From the NCBI GenBank assembly GCA_963836905.1, contig CAWIKY010000006.1, positions 682,001 to 746,000 on the forward strand: a stretch of 64,000 nt of DNA, given 5' to 3'. Origin of the DNA: CAWIKY01 sp963836905. GTDB lineage: Bacteria > Pseudomonadota > Alphaproteobacteria > Caulobacterales > Hyphomonadaceae. Within the stretch, counting starts at the first letter, position 1; every line of letters begins with the position of its first letter. Shown here in pieces: positions 56,487 through 64,000 of the stretch. A program made the translations under genes and the position numbers. Below the pieces are notes generated by a model that had not been told where the DNA came from, did no database searches, and was given only the letters and a program-made list of their open reading frames with translations.

Positions 56487-58147
56487 TGTATCGCTATGAC
56501 GAGTTTGACGAAACGCTTGTCCGTGAACGGGCCGCCCAATTTCGCGGGCAGGTGGAGCGACGCCTGTCGGGGGAGATCACCGAGGACCAGTTCAAGCCAT
56601 TGCGCCTGATGAACGGCGTCTATCTTCAGCTTCATGCCTACATGCTGCGAACTGCCATTCCTTATGGCACGCTTTCCTCGAAGCAATTGCGGACGCTGGC
56701 CGGCATTTCCGAACGCTATGACCGTGGTTACGGCCACTGGACCACACGCCAGAACATCCAGTTCAACTGGATTGCGCTCAAGGACATACCCGATGTGCTG
56801 GACCGTCTGGCTGAGGTCGAGATGCATGCCATCCAGACATCCGGCAACTGCATCCGCAATGTCACTTCGGACCAGTTTGCCGGAGCTGCGGACGATGAAA
56901 TTTCCGACCCGCGCGTCTGGTGTGAGATCATCCGCCAATGGTCGACGTTCCATCCGGAATTCTCGTTCCTGCCCCGCAAGTTCAAGTTTGCCGTGACAGC
57001 CGGGGAAACCGACCGCGCAGCCGTACGGGTGCATGACATCGGACTGCACATGCGCGCAAATGCGGAGGGAAGAACCGGCTTCGAGGTGATCGTAGGCGGC
57101 GGACAGGGCCGCACTCCCCATGTCGGCGTGACGATCCGCGAGTTCGTCGGTGAGGACATCCTGCTCGACTATCTGGAAGCCATCATGCGGGTCTATAACC
57201 GGCACGGCCGACGCGACAACAAGTACAAGGCGCGTATCAAGATACTCGTGAACGAGCTGGGTCCGGAGGCGTTCGCGCAGGAAGTCGAGGCCGAGTTCGC
57301 CGCTCAGCGGGACGCCGAAAAAATCGCGCTGCCGCAGGCCGAGATTGACCGGATCGCGGCCTATTTCCAGCCGCCTGCCTTCGAAAACCTACCTGCGCGC
57401 AGCTCTACGCTCGACGCGGCACGCACGGCGGACTCATCATTCGACCGCTGGGTGCGCGTAAATACGCGGCCCCACAAGCGGGACGGATATGCGATCGTGA
57501 CGGTCTCGTGCAAGCCTCCGGGTGTGCCGCCCGGCGACATTACAGGCGAGCAGATGCGTGTCGTTGCCGGACTGGCAGAACGCCTCTCCTTCGACGAGCT
57601 TCGTGTCAGCCATGAACAGAATCTCGTTCTTCCACATGTCCGCAAGGACGATCTGGAAGAGGTGTATCGGACATTGTCCGCGTGTGGTCTCGGCACCGCC
57701 AACTACGAACTGATTTCGGATATTATCTGCTGTCCCGGCCTCGATTACTGCAATCTGGCCAACGCCCGCTCGATCCCGGTCGCAACCGACCTGCAAGCGG
57801 CCTTCTCCGATATAGAGAACCAGGAAGATATTGGCGAACTGAAGATCAAGATCTCCGGCTGCATCAATGCCTGCGGGCATCATCATGTCGGCCATATCGG
57901 CATTCTCGGCGTCGACCGCAAAGGTGAGGAGTTTTACCAGATTACCTTCGGCGGGCGGGCTGACGAGAAAGCCGCTATCGGAGACATTGCCGGCAAGGGG
58001 CTGAAGGCCGAAGACGTGCCGGCAGCGATCCAGCGGGTCGTCTCTGCTTATCGCGGTGTCCGCAACGCTCCCTCGGAACGGTTCATCGACGTGCTGGAAC
58101 GTGTCGGCCATGAGCCTTTCAGGGAGGCGCTCTATGCCGCTGATTAG
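56486..58147 (+). CDS. cysI: Sulfite reductase hemoprotein-type (CysI-like)
   Basis: A 553-residue nitrite/sulfite reductase with siroheme and a [4Fe-4S] cluster; it reduces sulfite to sulfide. The N-terminal half has GYGHWTTRQNIQFNWI and SGNCIRNVTSDQFAG; the cluster cysteines are in ICCPGLDYCNLANARSI and KISGCINACGHHHVGHIG. Flanking cysG, DUF2849, DUF934 and cysH support sulfite rather than nitrite as substrate. No cysJ flavoprotein is nearby, so electrons may come from ferredoxin. Its end overlaps the DUF934 start by 14 bases. Confidence 0.92.
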   Translation: MYRYDEFDETLVRERAAQFRGQVERRLSGEITEDQFKPLRLMNGVYLQLHAYMLRTAIPYGTLSSKQLRTLAGISERYDRGYGHWTTRQNIQFNWIALKDIPDVLDRLAEVEMHAIQTSGNCIRNVTSDQFAGAADDEISDPRVWCEIIRQWSTFHPEFSFLPRKFKFAVTAGETDRAAVRVHDIGLHMRANAEGRTGFEVIVGGGQGRTPHVGVTIREFVGEDILLDYLEAIMRVYNRHGRRDNKYKARIKILVNELGPEAFAQEVEAEFAAQRDAEKIALPQAEIDRIAAYFQPPAFENLPARSSTLDAARTADSSFDRWVRVNTRPHKRDGYAIVTVSCKPPGVPPGDITGEQMRVVAGLAERLSFDELRVSHEQNLVLPHVRKDDLEEVYRTLSACGLGTANYELISDIICCPGLDYCNLANARSIPVATDLQAAFSDIENQEDIGELKIKISGCINACGHHHVGHIGILGVDRKGEEFYQITFGGRADEKAAIGDIAGKGLKAEDVPAAIQRVVSAYRGVRNAPSERFIDVLERVGHEPFREALYAAD

Positions 58148-58631
58148 GAACGGGACAGAGATGGAGAATATCTGGTCCTACGTACCCGACGATCACGAGA
58201 TGTCACCCGGTGGCTGCATCACGGTCAGCCTTGGCCGTTTCCTGAATGAAGCCTCGCTTCTGGAGGACCGGAACGCCGCGATCGGTGTCCGTCTCCAGCC
58301 GGAAGACGATCCGGCACTTCTGGCAGATCATATGTCGGCGCTCGGACTGATCGAGGTTTGCTTCCCGCGCTATACCGATGGCCGCGGTTACAGTCAGGCA
58401 CAATTGCTGCGCAGGCGACTTGGCTATGAAGGCGAATTGCGGGCCACAGGCGATGTTCTTCGCGATCAGCTGTTCTTCATGCTGAGGTCGGGGTTCGATG
58501 CCTTCGACCTGCCGGAAACGCTTGATGGCGAAGCCCTGACCGCCGCGCAGGCAGAGTTCTCGCATGTTTATCAGAAGGCAGCCGGGCCGATGCGTCCCGT
58601 CTTCGATCTTCGCCACCGGAAAGACGCCTGA
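58134..58631 (+). CDS. DUF934 protein of sulfite-reduction operons
   Basis: A 165-residue DUF934 member from ATG 58134, overlapping the cysI end. Conserved pieces are IGVRLQPEDDPALLADHM, LIEVCFPRYTDGRGYSQAQLLRRRLGYEGELRATGDVLRDQLFFM and GFDAFDLPE. The family is confined to sulfite-reduction operons of proteobacteria; a role in electron transfer or assembly is proposed but unproven. Its stop overlaps the cysH ATG. Confidence 0.88.
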   Translation: MPLIRNGTEMENIWSYVPDDHEMSPGGCITVSLGRFLNEASLLEDRNAAIGVRLQPEDDPALLADHMSALGLIEVCFPRYTDGRGYSQAQLLRRRLGYEGELRATGDVLRDQLFFMLRSGFDAFDLPETLDGEALTAAQAEFSHVYQKAAGPMRPVFDLRHRKDA

Positions 58632-59375
58632 TGCCCTATACAACGACGTTGCCTCGCCTGGATGAGGATGTGCCTGCCCGGCTTGCGCGCCTGAACGGTG
58701 AGCTGCGCGCCGCCTCGGCGCAAACCATCCTTGCAGCAGCCTTCGTGCGTGAATGGCCGGATGGACTGGCCTACGTGTCCTCCTTCGGGGCCGAAAGCGC
58801 GGTCATGCTCTCACTCATTGCTGATGTGGACCCGTCGCTTGCCGATCGTCTTTCTGGAAACCGGCATGCACTTTGCCCAGACCTTGGAGTACCGGGATAC
58901 GCTCATTGACCGGCTCGGGCTTACCGACGTGCGCAACATAGCTCCGAACGAAACCGAACGGCGCGTTCTCGATCCCAACAACACCCTGTGGAAGACCGAT
59001 CCGGACGCCTGTTGCGAACTGCGCAAGGTGCGTCCGCTTGAACCGGCGCTTGAGGGCCTCTCTGCCTGGATCACGGGCCGAAAGCGCTTTCACGGCGGCG
59101 AACGCATGCAATTGCCGGTCTTCGAGCACGCAAACGGCCGGTTCAAGGTGAACCCGCTTGCAGGCTGGACCAAGGACGACGTGGCGCATTTCTTCGCTGT
59201 CCGGAACCTGCCGCGCCATCCGCTGGTGGCGCAAGGCTATCCCTCGATCGGATGCTGGCCGTGCACCCAGCCGGTCGCAGAAGATGACGACCCGCGCGCC
59301 GGGCGCTGGGCAGGCCAGGACAAGACCGAATGCGGTCTGCACGTCGAAAAGACCGAGCGCCCGCGCGTTTTCTGA
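58631..59375 (+). CDS. cysH: CysH, assimilatory APS reductase (frameshifted as given)
   Basis: Reduces adenylyl sulfate to sulfite. From ATG 58631 the frame reads to about 58838, where an extra base in CTTGCC shifts it; the rest continues LPIVFLETGMHFAQTLEYR. Paired cysteines CC in DACCELRKVRPLEPAL and CxxC in SIGCWPCTQPV are the [4Fe-4S] ligands of APS reductases, absent from PAPS reductases, so this is the APS-using type. The catalytic ECGLH is near the C-terminus. Total length after correction is about 247 residues. Confidence 0.9.
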
Positions 59376-59402
59376 TCCGCAGGCGTATTGTCGGAGTCCT
59401 GC

Positions 59403-59426
59403 GCGGACCGTTGGCATATGGTCCGC
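59403..59426 (+). terminator. Hairpin after cysH
   Basis: GCGGACC, 10-base loop, GGTCCGC, 27 bases after the cysH stop. The stem is 7 bp without a T-run, so termination is possible but weak evidence. Confidence 0.4.
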
Positions 59427-59499
59427 ATCGTGGCATTTCGCACAGAACGGTTTTTGCTGGTAGAGTGCGCCGTCAGAGGGATATTTCAGGAACTCACAC

Positions 59500-60186
59500 A
59501 TGATCTGGTGGATACTTCCAGGGGCAGTCGCCGTGTTCGGCGGCGTTCTCTTCATTGCCGGGGTAACCCGCCTGTTCAAACTGCAGGTCGTTTCGGGCGG
59601 CTGGAGCTTTCTCATGGGCAGCACGGTGCTGATTGGCGCGGGCCTGATGGTCATGGTCGGCATGAACCTCCAGACATATTCACGCCTGACCAATGAACGC
59701 GATGTCGCACTCGTTACTCTGCAGAAGACAGGCGAGCAGGCTTTCCTCGCGGATATTGTCATGCAGGGTGAGGAGACCGGGACTGACTTCCCTGTCAGCG
59801 GCGATGAAATTCGTTTCGAAGCGCGCGTGCTGAAATGGCAGCCCTGGGCGAATATCGTCGGCTATGATTCGGTTTACAGGCTCGAGCGGGTTTCAGGCCG
59901 CTATCTGAATACCGAGGACGAACGTAGCGCGGCCCGCTCGGTGCATGCGGTCAATTCCAATCCCGGCATAGACATCTGGGAAGTGGCAAGAAACAACGGC
60001 GGCTGGGTACGCAGTGTCGACGCTTATTACGGATCGGGCGTCTATGTCCCCATGGTCGACAAGGCGAGTTACATGATTTTGATGACCCAGAACGGTCTTG
60101 TCGCCCGTCCCGCAAATGAAGTCGCCAGAAATGGCCTCATGGATTGGCGCGACAGTTTCGATGAGCGGGGGGACACCGGCAATTGA
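59500..60186 (+). CDS. Hypothetical membrane-anchored protein
   Basis: A 228-residue protein with two N-terminal membrane helices (WILPGAVAVFGGVLFIAGV and SFLMGSTVLIGAGLMVMVGM) and a ~170-residue soluble domain, probably periplasmic. The domain has VALVTLQKTGEQAFLADIVM and FEARVLKWQPWANIVGYDSVYRLERVSGRYL, a pattern conserved in alphaproteobacterial proteins sometimes annotated as efflux-related, though no transporter features exist. Function unknown. No operon partner is clear. Confidence 0.75.
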   Translation: MIWWILPGAVAVFGGVLFIAGVTRLFKLQVVSGGWSFLMGSTVLIGAGLMVMVGMNLQTYSRLTNERDVALVTLQKTGEQAFLADIVMQGEETGTDFPVSGDEIRFEARVLKWQPWANIVGYDSVYRLERVSGRYLNTEDERSAARSVHAVNSNPGIDIWEVARNNGGWVRSVDAYYGSGVYVPMVDKASYMILMTQNGLVARPANEVARNGLMDWRDSFDERGDTGN

Positions 60187-60305
60187 AGTCTTCGCGACCA
60201 GCACGTGCCCCATTTCAGCGAACGGGATCAACAAGTCAGTCCCGATAACTTTCATTCTCCCGCTGAGCCTGAGCGGACCAGAGTGAATTGCTGTTGGATA
60301 AATAC

Positions 60306-60314
60306 TTATACACA
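60306..60314 (+). promoter_or_regulatory. DnaA box-like site TTATACACA
   Basis: Exact match to TTATNCACA in an AT-rich stretch (60284-60360) before the receiver-domain gene. Single boxes arise by chance, but this patch is unusually AT-rich for the window. The 214-base gap holds no gene. Confidence 0.3.
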
Positions 60315-60400
60315 ACAAAACAGTAGACTTCGATAGTGAAATCAGCACATAAGCAAATCAGGAGAGGCGGCTGAAATGCTGTCTCAAGGCAGACCCGCTT

Positions 60401-61438
60401 ATGAAATTTCTCATTGTCGATGACAATCAGACTGGCAGGCGTGCTCTTGCATCGGCCATCATGTCCGGGCCGTCCAAAGCAAGCGTTGATAGTGTCTCTA
60501 CGCTGACGCAGGCGCTCACCAGACTGCAAAAGGGCCGCTATGACGGCATTCTTTGTGATGTGCAGAGAGCGGACTCTATAGATCCTGCCTTCGATATTGC
60601 ACAGTTGATGTCTTTTACGGATGCGCCGGTCATTTTCATGTCGGCGACTGTCGAGGAATGGCAACGCAGGTCAGTCATGGAGTCCGGCGCAAGCGGATAC
60701 CTTGCAAAACACCTTGTAACCGGACCCTTGCTTGAAGACCTGTTCCTCAATGCCGGTTACGTTCGTCGGCCGGGCCTGAACGGTTCGGGGCAGAGCGGCG
60801 AGGCGATGGTGCAGGAAAGCCTGGACGACCTGTCGCTGACGGTCGAAACCGCGATAATGAATGCGCAGATAGACGGTGATGATCAGCGTAGCAACTGGCT
60901 GGCGCCGCTTGGCGATACGGTTGCGGCCATCCGTGAACTGGCCGGTCCTGCAGCGCAGGGCGCGCAGGTCAGCGTATCCATGCGCAGAGCTTTTTCCATG
61001 GTCCGGGACGATATCCGGACCGCCGCCAACGCCCGGGATGTGGAACTTGAGGTTCACGGACTGGATGGAACGCTGACGTCCACACGGTCAGGCCTTGCCG
61101 CCTGTCTGGGTCTGAAGTTTCTGCTGGCAGGTCTGGTGCTTTCCGCGCGCCGGACATCCCGCCTGATGGTCGTTTTCGAGCGTCATGATGACGCCATGGA
61201 GGCCCGTGCGACGTTTTCCGACAAGAACGTTGATTTCGAAGTCTTCGAACGGATATTCAGGTCCCCGGACAGGAAAAGCTGGGCCATGTCAGAAGCACAA
61301 CTGGCGCTCGGCCTGGCGGTCAGGCTGCTTGGTCTGAAGGAGGCTGACGTCAGACGCGCGACGAACCGCCACTCTGAAAGTTTCTACCTGTCTCTGTCGC
61401 CCGACCTCGTGCGCACGCGCGAAGCCTTTCAGGACTAG
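60401..61438 (+). CDS. Receiver-domain protein with unrecognised C-terminal domain
   Basis: A 345-residue signalling protein. Residues 1-115 are a response-regulator receiver: acidic pair D7-D8 (LIVDDNQ), phospho-acceptor D53 in GILCDVQ, T83 region FMSAT and K103 in GYLAKHL. The rest is no known output domain by motif; the 190-340 part, with FLLAGLVLSARRTSRLMVVFERHD and WAMSEAQLALGLAVRLLGL, resembles a degenerate histidine-kinase-like fold as in phosphotransferases, lacking N, G1 and G2 boxes. No partner kinase is adjacent. Its stop overlaps convergent gmhB by 4 bases. Confidence 0.75.
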   Translation: MKFLIVDDNQTGRRALASAIMSGPSKASVDSVSTLTQALTRLQKGRYDGILCDVQRADSIDPAFDIAQLMSFTDAPVIFMSATVEEWQRRSVMESGASGYLAKHLVTGPLLEDLFLNAGYVRRPGLNGSGQSGEAMVQESLDDLSLTVETAIMNAQIDGDDQRSNWLAPLGDTVAAIRELAGPAAQGAQVSVSMRRAFSMVRDDIRTAANARDVELEVHGLDGTLTSTRSGLAACLGLKFLLAGLVLSARRTSRLMVVFERHDDAMEARATFSDKNVDFEVFERIFRSPDRKSWAMSEAQLALGLAVRLLGLKEADVRRATNRHSESFYLSLSPDLVRTREAFQD

Positions 61439-61965
61439 CGCACTCCGTCTTCGAACGATGCGAGCACCCATTCTGCGAAAGTGGCCAGGTTTCCACCTGA
61501 AAACAGAAACCCTCCGACCCCGGCAGCTTTCGCAGCCGCGATGTCTGCCGCCTTGTCACCGATCAGAAAGCTCGCTTCACGCTTGACCGGGAAGTCGGCC
61601 ATTGCAGAGAGCAGCATGCCCGGTTTCGGTTTGCGGTCGAAGCTGGCCTTGCGCAGGCCCGGAACGACACCTTCAGGATGGTGTGGCGCATAGTAGATCC
61701 GGTCGATCCTCGCTCCCTGAGCGTCCAGCTCGGCGCACATCCAGTCATGCAAGTCCTGCATCTGGCTCTCGGTATAGTATCCGCGGGCAATGCCGGACTG
61801 ATTGGTGACGACGAAAACCCACCAGCCACGATCATTGAAAGCGCGGATGCAGTCGCTGGCTCCCTCGATCCAGACGAAGTCTTCCCGGCGATAAACATAT
61901 CCCCTGTCTTCGTTCAGGACGCCGTCTCGGTCGAGAAACAGGGCGGGGCGGGCGGTGGCGGGCAT
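61435..61965 (-). CDS. gmhB: GmhB, heptose 1,7-bisphosphate 7-phosphatase
   Basis: HAD-family phosphatase of ADP-heptose synthesis for LPS. From ATG 61965 it is 176 residues, with the nucleophile motif LFLDRDGVLNEDRGYV, TNQSGIARGYY, APHHPEG, RKPKPGML and LIGDKAADIAAAKAAG. E. coli-type zinc ligands are mostly missing: the CPHH and CDC positions read APHH and SFD. The histidinol phosphatase branch is an alternative, but order and motifs favour GmhB. It is 7 bases downstream of an MFS gene. Confidence 0.87.
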   Translation of the reverse strand: MPATARPALFLDRDGVLNEDRGYVYRREDFVWIEGASDCIRAFNDRGWWVFVVTNQSGIARGYYTESQMQDLHDWMCAELDAQGARIDRIYYAPHHPEGVVPGLRKASFDRKPKPGMLLSAMADFPVKREASFLIGDKAADIAAAKAAGVGGFLFSGGNLATFAEWVLASFEDGVR

Positions 61966-61972
61966 CGTGTCG

Positions 61973-63214
61973 TCAGATCTCCGGTTGCGCTGCGATCTCG
62001 CGGCGGTTGGCCCGTACACCGAGCGCAAACGGGATCAGGCAGAGCCCTGTCAGACAGGCTGCCAGAAGGAAGGGCGCACCGGGAAAGTATACCGGCGCGC
62101 CATCGCTGGAGAAAGCATGGAGTGTCTGTGTCATCGCGACAGGCGAGAAGATCATGGCCAGAGACTGCAGGCTGGCGGACGCGCCTTGCAGTTCTCCCTG
62201 CGCGTTCTTGGGTGTCAGGTTCGACATGATCGTGGTCAAGGCAGGCGCTGCCAGTCCGCCGAGCGCCGAGAACGGAATGATTGCGAACACCATCCAGGGC
62301 TCCACGGCGAAAGCATAAGCCAGCAAGGCCAGCCCGTTGACCGCCAGCCCGAACGCTGCCGCCTTCAGTGCTCCGAACTTCTTGATGACCGGTCCGGTCA
62401 GTCCGGCCTGAACCACGGCGGCTCCTATGCCGACGAGCGCAAGCGAGAAGCCGATCTGCCCCTCGCTCCAGTCATAGCGGATGGCCCCATGGAAATTCCA
62501 GACCGCCGGATAGACGCTGTGCGCCAGCGCGAAGATCCCGACGGCGGCCAGAAACCAGACAACTTTCGGAAGCTTCACGAAATGGCGGAATGCACCGAAC
62601 GGGTTCGAGCGCGCCAGCCTGAACGGGCGGCGCTCGTCCGGTGCAAGTGATTCCGGGAGCACGAACCAGCCATAGAGGAAGTTAACCATGGCCAGCGCCG
62701 ACGCGGCAAAGAAGGGTGCGCGCGGATTGTACTCGCCAAGCAGTCCGCCAAGGGCAGGGCCGATGATGAAGCCGACACCAAAGGCCGCTCCGATCATTCC
62801 AAAAGCGCGGCCGCGGTTTTCCGGCTCCGTGACATCGGCGATATAGGCGTTGGCGGTTGAAAACGTCGCAGATGAAATACCGGACAGCGCCCGCCCGATG
62901 AAGAGAACGAGGAGACTTGTCGCAAATCCCATGATCATGAAATCGAGCGCAAGAGTGCCAATCGAGACCAGCAGCACGGGCCTGCGCCCGAACCGGTCCG
63001 ATAGCCCGCCAAGTGTCGGGCCGGCCATGAAGTTGGTCAGTGCAAAGGTCGCGGTGAGGAGACCGCCCCACACGACCGCGTCGCGCGCCGGCAGGTTGGT
63101 AATGCTCTCCAGAAGCGACGGGATGACCGGCACGATCAGCCCGAAGCCGATCATGTCAAGCGTGACGGTCACGATGACGAACAGGAAGGCGTTCCTGCCA
63201 TGGGTCTTCTTCAT
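61973..63214 (-). CDS. MFS transporter, TetA-like drug:proton antiporter family
   Basis: A 413-residue, 12-helix major facilitator from ATG 63214 (MKKTHGRNAFL). The motif A loop is LGGLSDRFGRRPVLLVS, and the TetA-like start LDMIGFGLIVPVIPSLL and IGPALGGLLGEYNPRAPFF support the DHA1 drug exporter group. TetA-type proteins in environmental alphaproteobacteria mostly have unknown substrates, so tetracycline resistance should not be assumed. It is upstream of gmhB on the same strand. Confidence 0.87.
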   Translation of the reverse strand: MKKTHGRNAFLFVIVTVTLDMIGFGLIVPVIPSLLESITNLPARDAVVWGGLLTATFALTNFMAGPTLGGLSDRFGRRPVLLVSIGTLALDFMIMGFATSLLVLFIGRALSGISSATFSTANAYIADVTEPENRGRAFGMIGAAFGVGFIIGPALGGLLGEYNPRAPFFAASALAMVNFLYGWFVLPESLAPDERRPFRLARSNPFGAFRHFVKLPKVVWFLAAVGIFALAHSVYPAVWNFHGAIRYDWSEGQIGFSLALVGIGAAVVQAGLTGPVIKKFGALKAAAFGLAVNGLALLAYAFAVEPWMVFAIIPFSALGGLAAPALTTIMSNLTPKNAQGELQGASASLQSLAMIFSPVAMTQTLHAFSSDGAPVYFPGAPFLLAACLTGLCLIPFALGVRANRREIAAQPEI

Positions 63215-63372
63215 GTGCGCCAATTGCCCCGTCGCCCGTGGATCAGCCACCGCCTTACGCCATCACAGAGCGTCATCAAAGCCCGTTGACGCCGCAGCGA
63301 GGCCGCAGGGTGGAACTGTCAGGCACCGGGAGCAGTTATTCATGGATTGAAACCTGTCCTGGAGGACGAGCC

Positions 63373-63606
63373 ATGCCGTTTGAACTTTTATACGCTGTCG
63401 CCATTGTCGTGATCGGGGGCGCCATTGCCTTCGCGCTTTACCGGACAACGAAACGGAGCGCTGTCGAGAAGGAAGTCACCGAGGTCGCCGCGCACGAGTA
63501 CAGGGAACACCCTGAAGAATACGACGATCATGAGCGCGAGCAATTAAAGGCCGTCGCGAAAGATGAGCAGGCGCGCCAGAAGCACAACGAGGCCAAGCCC
63601 CAATAG
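63373..63606 (+). CDS. Small membrane protein, unknown
   Basis: A 77-residue protein from ATG 63373, with Shine-Dalgarno GGAGG 8 bases upstream. One N-terminal helix (LYAVAIVVIGGAIAFALY) is followed by a highly charged tail rich in Glu, Lys and His (EHPEEYDDHEREQLK), likely cytoplasmic. Not recognised as a named family; a longer upstream in-frame reading is not supported. Confidence 0.65.
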   Translation: MPFELLYAVAIVVIGGAIAFALYRTTKRSAVEKEVTEVAAHEYREHPEEYDDHEREQLKAVAKDEQARQKHNEAKPQ

Positions 63607-63641
63607 TCTATCGCAGCCGCGTCAAAGCGATCTGGCTGGCC

Positions 63642-64000
63642 CTAATCAGAGCCTTCAAGCGCTGCGCGGCGTACCGCCTGCATCTGTTGGGTAATCGGGC
63701 CGGGCTTTCCTGACCCGACGGGTTGGCCCTCGATACGCACAACCGGCGTTACGCCCGCCGTTGCGGACGTGATGAAGATTTCCTGCGCTGCGCGCACATC
63801 GTCCAGCGTAAACGTCCGTTCTGATACTTGAATTGTCTTCGGGGCAGGACTGTCCAGCAAGGTCTGTCGTGTGATTCCCGCCAGAATGCTGTTGGAGACA
63901 TTGCGTGTCAGAAGCTCGCCATCTTTCGTGACGATCCAGACATTGGATGAGGCCGCTTCGGTCACGATACCGTCGACATGCCAGATGGCGTCGTCCGCGC
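63642..64000 (-). CDS. Class IV aminotransferase, D-amino acid transaminase-like (partial)
   Basis: The C-terminal part of a PLP enzyme of fold type IV; it continues past the window edge. The sequence DGIVTEAASSNVWIVTKDGEL, ILAGITRQTLLD, FTLDDVRAAQEIFITSATAGVTPVVRIEG and VGSGKPGPITQQM is typical of D-amino acid aminotransferases, with branched-chain aminotransferase as the close alternative. The PLP-binding Lys lies outside the window. Confidence 0.87.
   Translation of the reverse strand, partial: ADDAIWHVDGIVTEAASSNVWIVTKDGELLTRNVSNSILAGITRQTLLDSPAPKTIQVSERTFTLDDVRAAQEIFITSATAGVTPVVRIEGQPVGSGKPGPITQQMQAVRRAALEGSD

Overview
The window is ordinary chromosomal DNA of a GC-rich alphaproteobacterium, most likely from the Caulobacterales/Maricaulales/Hyphomonadales side. 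Pointers are a CcrM-type GANTC adenine methyltransferase with its C-terminal extension, an exact CtrA-type TTAA-N7-TTAA site, split b/b' subunits in the ATP synthase F0 operon, the mutY / DUF721 / DsbA-like / smc neighbourhood, DUF2849 and DUF934 in the sulfite-reduction operon, and DUF4170 beside CysQ and PmbA. The genus cannot be fixed by reading alone.

Layout. 0-7 kb: the division and cell wall cluster murE(partial)-murF-mraY-murD-ftsW-murG, which stops after murG and is followed by an SRAP gene. 7.7-14.2 kb: a secreted M20 peptidase, then a minus-strand run pmbA, cysQ-like, DUF4170, MsbA-like ABC exporter, PAP2 phosphatase. 14.3-17 kb: glycerol kinase and an AGE-family sugar isomerase. 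17-19.7 kb: ATP synthase F0 operon on the minus strand (atpI, a, c, b', b). 19.8-25.9 kb: smc, a DsbA-like lipoprotein and DUF721/DciA-like gene on the minus strand, divergent from mutY. 26-31.8 kb: a minus-strand run of CBS-nucleotidyltransferase, metK, an unusual radical SAM protein, a coiled-coil protein and ccrM. 31.9-36.3 kb: envelope sugar genes (kdsA, a UDP-sugar 4,6-dehydratase-like gene, an orphan nucleotidyltransferase-fold protein, a UDP-glucuronate epimerase-like gene). 36.5-53.5 kb: secE-nusG, rplKAJL, rpoBC and the str operon rpsL-rpsG-fusA-tuf, with several readable promoters and hairpins. 53.7-59.4 kb: a LysR regulator divergent from the sulfate assimilation operon cysG-DUF2849-cysI-DUF934-cysH. 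59.5-64 kb: an unknown membrane protein, a receiver-domain protein, MFS transporter with gmhB, a small membrane protein and a partial class IV aminotransferase.

Functionally the window combines peptidoglycan precursor synthesis, LPS and surface sugar precursors (Kdo, heptose, UDP-sugars), core transcription and translation, energy metabolism and sulfate reduction to sulfide.

Sequence quality matters here. Eleven genes, including essential ones (murD, ftsW, murG, atpF, atpG), are broken by frameshifts that mostly look like one-base changes in short homopolymers. They cluster at 4.4-6.0, 15.5-17.6 and 31.4-35.4 kb, with one at 58.8 kb, while 36-58 kb is clean. I read them as sequencing or assembly errors rather than gene decay and annotate each as one gene.

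I found no tRNA, rRNA, CRISPR array, insertion sequence or prophage. The best candidates for something undescribed are the radical SAM protein with its SPASM-like cysteine domain placed before the catalytic core (27.7-29.3 kb), and the orphan polymerase-beta-fold nucleotidyltransferase among the UDP-sugar genes (34.4-35.3 kb).
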